From positions 941,282 to 1,005,281 of the forward strand of contig NC_031771.1 of the NCBI RefSeq assembly GCF_001522545.3: DNA of 64,000 nt, read 5' to 3'. The notes under the pieces are model-generated. The model was not told the DNA's origin, did not search any database, and worked only from the letters and a program-made list of their open reading frames with translations. Shown piece by piece: positions 55,991 to 64,000 of this stretch (position 1 is the first letter of the stretch; every line of letters starts with the position of its first letter). The stretch is from Parus major (taxonomy: Eukaryota > Chordata > Aves > Passeriformes > Paridae). Made by a program: the position numbers and the translations under genes.

Positions 55991-58979
55991 GGAGAGGTCA
56001 CCAGTGTCATGCCAGGCTTTCTGAGGGCTTGAGGGGATTTTGGATTCTACCACTACTGAGGAAGAGAGATGTTATCTCCCTGAGCTAGGGTTCCTCATTG
56101 ATTTAATATTGAATGCATTGGTGCAAGCAGAGCCACTTCAGCTTATCCCTGAGTGATGAGGGAAACACATGCTGGTGAATACTCCAGGGGATTTGTCATG
56201 GCATAAGTGCTGGGGAGGTCTGTGTGTATCCAGCCTGAAATAGTTCTGTGAGTTAAGGCAAGTTACAGTCCAGTATTTTCAGCATCTAAATTTCAGATGA
56301 AATCACTTTCATGCAAGATGAAGATCATAATTAAGTCTTATCTGCAGAATCCATTTCTTACTTTCCCAATTACAAAATGGACAACTGTTTTACATATGTT
56401 CACTGTCTGTTTGTTTATGCTTAGCTACTCAACTGTTACTCTAGTTCAATTTGATAGAAAATTCCAGAGGGCCAGATTGTTAAACAGTGTAAATTAACCA
56501 GTTCCACTGACATCAGCTGAATTTCATAAGCAGGAATTTGGGGCCCTCATGGGTGGGCTTAACAGAAAAGCGGTGTGATCTGTTTGCAAACAAATGGAAA
56601 TGTGTAAATTGAAGTGATGCTTCAGCTGTGGTGGTTCAGACTTTCAGGATGTAAAGTATTCCAGAGCCATGGGACTTATTTTTTAGTAGTATCCAATTTA
56701 CCTTAAAGCTTACAGATATAAATCCTTTTTCCACTGTTCTAAGCTTCCCAAACATTTCAGGTGACTGCACTGATGGTAGCTTGAATGGCAGTTGAATTTC
56801 ACTTAGTTTAAAATTCTATATCTGAAAAAATAAAAAAGTTTGGATAGAGGTGATGTGAATACAGAATAAACTCAAGTTCAGATAGAGTTTCACTAGGGTC
56901 AGACCTTTTATGTGCTTGTGAGCAATAAAATTCCAAGATATCACGTTCAGATTAGATTGGAAGAATGCTTTACATAATCCTCTGAGAAGGCAGACCAAAA
57001 CTCCATGAAACCAAAAGCACAGGCTTTTTAATTCTCCTGGAATGGAAGTTGAGGAATATTGTATTGTGCATCCATATTATTGCAAATGAGATGATATATT
57101 TGTAAAAGTGAGATTCTGTCATGTTTTGAATTATAATGCTGTAAAGAAGCGATTGAAGAAGTAAAAAAAACCCACAACAATCCCAACTCCAAAAATCATT
57201 ATCAGAAGACATAAATTTAAGTTGCATACATTACTCCAGACTGAAAAGATGTTCTGGAAAACAAACAGGAGATGCTTTAGTAGCAGTAGCCAAATACAGA
57301 AACAACAAGAAAATAATAACCGGAAAAAGAAGACAACAGCATAAACGAGGCAAAAATATTTGGAAGTGTGCCAAGCAGATATATACAAAGCTTCTCTGGC
57401 CTTCATTTTTGCAGTGGTTTTTACATTTACATTTTTGAGTGTACTTATGTAGAACTGGGTTCTTTGTAACATTCATCATCCTGTCAGGGGAAATCCTTCC
57501 AAATTTATTTTAGTAGCTATTTGCTTTACTTTAATTTTTTTTTGTTTGTTGAAAAGAATATTAAGCTCTCATTCATGTGTGCCAAAGAGCAACAAAGATT
57601 AAAAACCACCAGTTTTCCTGAAGAAGAAATAAAATCAGACTTTCTTAGTTGCTGGTACTATATAACTGAATATTACAGCAGTAGCTATGAGAATTTTTTT
57701 TAATCCATTACATATAAAAAGCCAACTGAGGAAAAACTTATAATAAACCACTATGTAGGCATTATGGTATTCTGGTAGCAAAAACAGTAAAACATGAGTA
57801 GTTTATGATGTCTTCAGACTCCGAGGACCTGTATCATGTTTTCCTAGTTTCAACACTTTCATTATCCTATACCACCATGAGGAGCAACATAATTTTCCTG
57901 AGTTTATGGCTTGTTGTGGCCACATATTCACAGACTTCTGAGGAGGAAGGTCCCCATCAGTGTAGTATTTTGTGTGTTTTGTTTATAAAAATGTCGTTTC
58001 CTTGTGCACTAAACCCTAGTATTGGGAGGGACCAGGAAGCCTGAAGATATTTCTTCTAGAACAGCCATTCTCCTGAAAATTAGCAGAACTTCAAGAAAAA
58101 GAAAAAAAGAAATGCTGGTTTTATTTATTTATATTAAAGACCCAGTAAGAAAAAAGCCCAAAACCCACAAGCAAAAAGCAAAAAACAAAACAAAAAAAAC
58201 CCCAAACCAAAACAAAAACACCCCAAAAACCCAAACAAATGTAAACCCAAAACCAAAGCAAACAAACAAAACACACACACACACACCACCAAAAAAAAAA
58301 AATCCTCAAGAAACTGGAACTCAGAAGAAAAAGGGGAAAAGAAGGAAAAAAAAAGAAGGGAAAAAACCCATTAAAAAACACCAATGAAGTGATTTTTTGC
58401 TTTTTTCATTTGCAATAGTGGTGATAATATTTCAGTGGGACACTCAATAATAAGAACTACTGTGTTTGGGCCTGTTTCTCATAGCCCAGAAACAGTGCAT
58501 GAATCATCCTTTGCTCCCTGTGGATGACAGACTCCTGGCTGCTTTTAAAGAGTACTGACTTTTATTTTTGCTAAAATAAAATATTTTTTAACAAGTCTTC
58601 CTGCTTAGTTGGGGACTTCCCTGAAAAGCAGCAGACTGTGAGACTGCTAATTTGTAATCCACCTTTTACCCTTTCCAGTGGTTCCAGTCGAATTGCAGGT
58701 GTGTTAGAGAGTTGGGAAGCTGCTGGATGCTAATCTGCTTTTTCCTTCCTCTCTGGTTTCGCTCTCCCAGTGATCCCCACTAGATGGTGGTATCAGCCCA
58801 GCTCAGAATTCCATCTCCTCCGTCTATCCCCCGTTGCACCTGCAAAATATCGATCTGATGGGGATTTGCCTTTTTTGCTGTTGCTATTTTGTGGAAGGAA
58901 TCGGTGTTCTTGCTGTTCTGAGGTGTTTCGTGCTGCTTCTAGGGTGGTGTCTCAGCATGAAAGGTGATACCAATGTTTG
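55991..58979. other. Intergenic sequence
   Basis: No gene recognised apart from the low-complexity block at 58095-58380. Confidence 0.6.
58095..58380. repeat. A/C-rich low-complexity block
   Basis: Long runs of AAAAC, AAACCC and AAAAG types, with (CA)n at about 58271-58286. The Lys-rich frame crossing it is a product of this composition. Confidence 0.85.
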
Positions 58980-60030
58980 TTGTATGGGGTCGGTGCAAGC
59001 CCCGGTGACAATCCAGGCTGGGGATGAGCAGATGGAGAGCAGCCCTGCAGAGGACTCAGGAGTGGTGGTGGAGGAGAGGCTGGACGTGCCCTGGCCAGGA
59101 GCACTCACAACCCAGAGAGCCAAGTATGTCCTGGGCTCATCCAGAACACTGTGGGCAGCAGGGAAGGGTGGGGATTTTGCTACTCTGCTCTGCTCTGATG
59201 AGAGCTCACCTGCAGTGCTGCATCCAGCTCTGGGGTCCCAGCACAGGAAGAACATGGACCTGTTGCAGCAACTCCAGAGGAGACCACAAAGATGGTTGGA
59301 GGAACAGAGCACCTCTCCTGTGAGGAAAGGCTGAGACAGTGATATTTGCTCAGCCTGGAGAAGACTCTTGGGACAGCCTGTTGCTGCCTTTCAATACTTA
59401 AAGGCGGTTTATAATAGGGATGCAGACAGACTTCTTACCAGAGCCCATTGTGATAGAACAAGGGAAAATGTCTTTAGACTAAAAGAGGTTCAATTTAGAT
59501 TAGATACAAAGAACTTTTTACTATGAGGGTAGTGAATCACAGGAACACGTTGCCCAGAAAGGTGGTAGATGCCCCATGCCTGGAAACATTCAAGGTCAGA
59601 TATCGGTGATTGAGAGACAGAGACATAGTCGAGATTAGAAGACAATTTTATTGAGTATACAAAGTATACAAAGTGTTTATATAAGGTTTTACTTGTATGG
59701 CACTTACATAGGGTTTTATTCTTGGTAACAATCTCCTTTTGGGTACACATTCTTCATGACATCACTTCACTTGGTAACATTATCTTATCACAAAGTTTCA
59801 CAACATGTTTCTTGGTCACTTATTGCCCATGGAGCACTTACCTGTGTCTGTCTCTCCCACGATTTCTGCTTGATCAGGCCTAAGGTATCAGGCTCCTTTA
59901 TCAGTTCTACTGTACTCTCTGTTTTACTCCCCATAGTCAGGTTGGATAGATGTCCCTGCTTATGGCATGGGGGTTGGACTAGATGACCTTGAAAGGTCCA
60001 TTCTAACCCAAACCATTCTGTGATTCTCCT
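58980..60030 (+). repeat. CR1 LINE 3' half, interrupted by an LTR
   Basis: The first part (to 59600) carries GCCCTGCAGAGGACTCAGGA, CTGCATCCAGCTCTGGGGTC, AGCCTGGAGAAGACTC and GGTGGTAGATGCCCCATGCC. The second part (from 59936) resumes with CAGGTTGGATAGATGTCC, GGTTGGACTAGATGACC and ATTCTGTGATTC. It is the longest CR1 copy here. Confidence 0.85.
59601..59935 (-). mobile_element. Solo LTR inserted in CR1
   Basis: 335 bp flanked by GTCAGA (59595-59600) and GTCAGG (59936-59941). It starts TATCGG and ends CCATA, that is TG/CA ends each with one transition. On the minus strand it has TATATAAAC near 59674-59682 and AATAAAAT near 59643-59650. The CR1 reads through when it is removed. Confidence 0.75.
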
Positions 60031-60950
60031 CTTAGGTCTAAGGTTGCACACATGGCAGCTTCATGCAGATCAGGCTGAAGACTGTTGAGAGAAGGAAGTA
60101 AGAACCATCTTTCTAACAGTTTTGGTTTTTTGCCCTCAAATTTATTACCTTATATCTGTTGCATACTCTATTTTTTCATTGCAATATTTAACATAGATAG
60201 CAGCTAAGAGGAGAGCCATTAATAATGTCTCAGAACAAGCTATATTTTAGCAGCTGTATATTGCAACATACAGTCCTTACTGGTGTTTAAATTTATCTTT
60301 GGTTTAGATGCATAATTCGGGTCAGAAATCCTGGTGCTTGTTCTGCATGTGTTTTATGCTTTTATCACCATAATTATTCAAAATAAGTATTCTTTCAGAA
60401 AAGACAGTGTTAAAATGGAGCCAGGAGTACAAACTCCTGCTTTTCTTCTTGCAATTCAGAGAATATATAGAATGATAGAAAAATGGGCTTCAGTTTCCCA
60501 GGCTAAATGTTACCTGTTTTGCTTTAAAAGACATATATCTTTAAATTCTCCTTTCCATTTTCACTGTTCTCCTGACCTTTTTCGGTCATTTCAAGTGGCA
60601 AGTACAGCAAAGTATTTTGATGATGAGGGTTTTGAAAATGTTTGGTAAATTAAGCAGAAACTTATAAAGGGGAAGACAGTGTGAGTGGGGTGGGTTTGTC
60701 CATGAATAAATAAATAAAGCCAAAAATTTACTGAAGATTAGTGAGGAAAAAGGAAGGATTCTTGTGTGTGCAGACTGTATATTGCACAGAGCATAGTAAA
60801 TGAGACAGATAAATATGCATTCTTCCAGTCATGTCTTTCCAATGTGTTTTAAATTATGGGATCTTCTTGTTTTCAGTCATACCCTTTTAAGATAGAAAAT
60901 TAAAAAAATACTAACAGTGAGAGTATGTTAAAACCTCAGATATTTTGCTT
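60031..60950. other. Intergenic sequence
   Basis: AT-rich sequence without a recognised feature. Confidence 0.6.
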
Positions 60951-62200
60951 ATAAGGCTGGTAGTGATTAAATTAAAGCTTTATCTCAGCCATACTAATGA
61001 GATGCAATTGCATTGTTGTCTTTAATTATGTGATTGCTTGGACCAAACCCTCAATGCATATAAATGACTGTAGCTCCCTCAGAGTCAATGCCAGTGTACA
61101 CTAATAGAGAATGTAACTCCTTTTCTTGAACAAAGTAATTTTCCAGAGAAGAACCTTCATTTACTTGAATTAAAAGAAATTCTATGTGTTAAATATTTGA
61201 ATCTGGTCTACATACCCACGAGTGTAGGGGGCTGCATAAGCTTATCAAGTGCAGTATACCAGGAACTGTGTTGTTACTATACATCATTAAAGACTGATCA
61301 TATACTTAAAAACCTCTATCATCATCCATATGGAAAAGGGGCAGAGCTCTGGAACCCATTTTTGGCTAGCAGCTACCTAAATGTGCAGTTCCCCCATTCT
61401 ATTAATGTGTAATTTTATAGGGCTGCTCTGGACCATCTTCAAGTATTATTGCAGCATTTCTTTCATATACCTCTCTCATTCCAGGATGCAAATATATTGC
61501 TCCTAATGTTTCAGCCTATTCTTGTTTTGCATCAGCAGTTAAAGTAAAAAAGTTAAATCTAATATTTCCAACCTTCCCCATACAATTTCCTTGATTATAA
61601 ATACATAATGGTTTTGGATTCCCTGTACTGAATTGCTGCAGGCTCCCTGTGATCATTAAAGGTTGCTGTTAAATACTGATTAGTTTTAAATACCCCAGCA
61701 GGCATTAAAAGCCTGCCATGAAGGTAATGACTGGTCCACATCTCTCTGACAGTGGGGCTGCAGTGCTAGGTTTAAGTAGCAGACACAACAGAGAGGACCC
61801 AGGTAAACCCTGCACTTGCTGCCATATGCAGGCTCCTCTTGCCTTGATTTTTCATGAAAACTGTTGTGTATTTAAATTTCCTGGAGCATAATTAATAAAC
61901 ATGACAATGAAGTGAGACTTGGCACAAAGCCATTTCCTGTCCAGCACATGGGCATAGTAGCATAATTGCAGTTATTTACATTTACATTTACATCCAGCTG
62001 ACTGAACTAACAGCACAGTATCATTTTTTTTTCCTCTTTGAATAGAGAGGTTATTAAATTAAGCAGGTTAATGTATCTGCAGCATTTCACCCCCTGCTAT
62101 CCCTGCAGTTATAGTAAATCTGCCACCTGTTTATTTCCATAAAAATTCAATTACAGCACCACCTGTTTATTCTTCTTATGTGTGTTGTTAACTTCAGGCA
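60950..62200. promoter_or_regulatory. Candidate conserved noncoding regulatory region
   Basis: This stretch lacks repeats and is rich in homeodomain-like ATTA/TAAT cores (for example TTTAATTATGTGATT near 61020 and CATAATTAATAAAC near 61887). It also has two copies of CCACCTGTTTATT (62123-62135 and 62159-62171), an E-box overlapping a forkhead-like TGTTTA. Such composition is typical of vertebrate conserved noncoding elements in gene deserts. Conservation itself could not be tested. Confidence 0.35.
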
Positions 62201-62511
62201 GTTTCAGACTCGAAGTGCGTGGCCTGTTCCTTTCCAAAGCTGTTTTTCTGATGCTTCTCCTTAGTTAGTAGCTTTTTATTTTGCTAAGTATTCCCAACCC
62301 CTTGAAATGAGAGAATAGATTTCTGCTGTGGTGTTTTGCCTTGGTGGTGCAAAAGGCACAGCAATGTGTGCAGATACACATACACACGTCCTACCATGGG
62401 GCACAAGCTGGCTGTAGGCTTCCAGCAGTAGCAGTTAAAAGAGGTTAATAATGACTAAAAGTAAACCAGACATCTTTTAAAATCATGCATAAATTCTCCC
62501 TCTTTCTTCCT

Positions 62512-62766
62512 TGTCGCCTCAGGGCGAGGCGTAGCGACCCGGTTCATGGAAGACTCAACAGCTAAACTTACAGGCCTGTCGGGCAAATCACGCGCTAACA
62601 CCAATGTGGTGGACGGTGAAAAGCATTTATTTCCAGTGAGCTAGGTTTTTATATCACCGAGTTACGATGACGTAATCACCGTGATATTATGGGTAATAGA
62701 ACATTGTGGAAAGAGGGGCCCTATCTTCACGTACAACGCGAGATCTTCCGATCGGCGTTCCCTGTC
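62512..62766 (-). mobile_element. CpG-rich LTR fragment cut by gap
   Basis: It begins TGTCGCCTCAGGGCGAGG, far richer in CpG than its surroundings. On the minus strand it has AATAAA (62626-62631) and a TATAAAAA box (about 62646-62654). A CRE-type TGACGTAA sits at 62668-62675. It runs into the N gap, so the other end is unknown. Confidence 0.6.
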
Positions 62767-62866
62767 NNNNNNNNNNNNNNNNNNNNNNNNNNNNNNNNNN
62801 NNNNNNNNNNNNNNNNNNNNNNNNNNNNNNNNNNNNNNNNNNNNNNNNNNNNNNNNNNNNNNNNNN
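62767..62866. other. Assembly gap (100 N)
   Basis: Exactly 100 undetermined bases, a length often used for gaps of unknown size. Confidence 0.99.
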
Positions 62867-64000
62867 GGTGTTCAAGGGGAGCTCTATGGACCCTATGGAA
62901 CTTATACATATAAATTTCCATCTGTAGACTTTAATATGTGATTTATACATGTATTTTATATACTAATTTACACGCAATTAAGACATGTGGAAACCAAACC
63001 TATTTCTGTTACTGACAAAACAAAATCATAACACTAGAGGGCCAATACCCATAAAAAAACCAGAACAACTCCACAGGTTTTTGGATTCTGCACCCAGCCC
63101 TCCCAGGGAATTTCCTGGCAGCTCGGGGTCCCCTCTGGGGAAGGGTACCCAGCACGAGCCCTCCCCATTCCCCGCTCACCTTGGTCCTCCAGTGCAGCGT
63201 GTCCCTCCCTCTAGCGGGGACCTCGGCGTGCCCCAAAGGACACGGGAGCCCCCCAGTCTCCACCCCGTCCCCCTCAGCCTTTGCTCCTCACCCCCAAAGA
63301 AGGCACAGAACAGCTCCAACTGCCCTGGACAGCAGCACCTTGCTTTATTGGAACTCTGTCCAGGTATAGACCCCTCCCAAAAAGGAGCTCTGCTGCAACA
63401 AGAAAGGGGGGCAGGTCCCAGAAATCCCTCCCCAGAACCCCCAGGCACAGGCCAGAGGCAGGAAGAGGGAGTGGTGGCCAAGAGGACACAGGAAGAAAAG
63501 AAAGAACAAAAGAATGGACTGTAGGATGAAATAGAAAAACAAAACAAAAAAAAACCACCAAAAACAAAAACAATCAAACCACCTAAAAGCAAAACCCCCA
63601 CCCAAACCCAAAAGCTGGGATGGGCAGCAAGACAGAGAGGGATTGAAAAAGAAGAGAGCCAAGGAAGGGGACACAAGGATCCACTGGGAAACAAGGGCAC
63701 GGGGAAGAGCAGAGACACAGACGGAATTAAAAAAGGCAGGTGAGTGAGCCATGGAGAAGGACACAGAAGAAGGCAGAGTGTAGAACACACAGCAAGGACA
63801 GAGGGATTCTGTCCTTGATCAGACAAGAGGGAAACAAGGAGCCAAAGGGAAAAGGACCACGCCAGGGGCCAGCAAGATGGACAAGGTGCTTCTCCCTCCA
63901 GTCACTATGGCGAGCGCAGCTTCCCTGCAATTTCACGTCTCTTCCAAGCACAACAGGTGAACAAACAGGTACTTCCAACATCTTCTTCATTTGTACTTTA
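62867..64000. other. GC- and purine-rich sequence of unknown identity
   Basis: After about 150 bp of AT-rich sequence the composition changes: 63080-63300 is GC-rich and 63430-63860 is strongly purine-rich on the + strand, with an A/C run at 63535-63610. AATAAA on the minus strand is at about 63343-63348. Open frames on both strands overlap and carry no recognisable domain. It could be ERV interior, the end of a transcript on the minus strand, or a misjoined contig. Confidence 0.4.

Noticed and set aside
58022..58387. Lys-rich 121-codon frame
   Set aside because: A product of A/C-rich low-complexity sequence.
58834..59334. 166-codon frame
   Set aside because: It overlaps CR1 3' sequence in the wrong context for the LINE proteins; it is a repeat-derived chance frame.
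62985..63826. Long overlapping frames on both strands near the end
   Set aside because: The purine/pyrimidine asymmetry keeps stops rare; the translations are low complexity and match no family.
1..64000. CRISPR arrays, operons, tRNA or rRNA genes
   Set aside because: No regularly spaced direct repeats, tRNA-like folds or rRNA segments were recognised, and the DNA is plainly vertebrate.

Overview
The window looks like avian nuclear DNA, most likely from a songbird-type bird. It carries many 3' ends of CR1 LINEs (several ending in the ATTCTATG-type octamer), AT-rich intronic and intergenic sequence, and LTR retrotransposons of several families with their short target-site duplications (TSDs). 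Two N gaps (52680-52694 and 62767-62866) mark it as draft assembly.

The only cellular gene I can support is SLC7A11 (xCT), the cystine/glutamate antiporter light chain, on the + strand. Its last six coding exons are at 4673-4796, 5942-6045, 6497-6593, 10070-10219, 19140-19317 and 24239-24306. They splice in frame with canonical AG/GT borders into about 239 C-terminal residues, from TM7 to the stop codon. The earlier exons lie upstream of the window. The 3' UTR starts at 24307; possible poly(A) signals lie near 24350 and 26382.

The 8.9-kb intron 10220-19139 holds a sense-oriented, ERVL-like provirus (10724-17964) with decayed gag, protease, RT, RNase H and integrase and no env. Its 5' LTR has been interrupted by an unrelated antisense solo LTR (10819-11476).

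Downstream of SLC7A11 the window is intergenic. About 24.3-34.2 kb is mostly featureless AT-rich DNA. 34.3-40.6 kb is a cluster of CR1 fragments and LTRs, with one LTR nested inside another and an 80-bp exact duplication. 41.87-47.60 kb is a class-II-like ERV with gag and env remnants but no recognisable pol, and a 5' LTR that has lost its TATA/CCAAT core. 48-60 kb contains CR1 copies, a solo LTR at 52.3-52.9 kb and a solo LTR inserted in a CR1 at 59.6 kb. 61-62.2 kb has the look of a noncoding regulatory element. The last 1.5 kb holds a CpG-rich LTR fragment, an assembly gap, and GC- and purine-rich sequence unlike the rest.

I found no novel cellular system. The most informative signals are the nested LTR insertions, the LTR asymmetries and the candidate enhancer near 62.1 kb.
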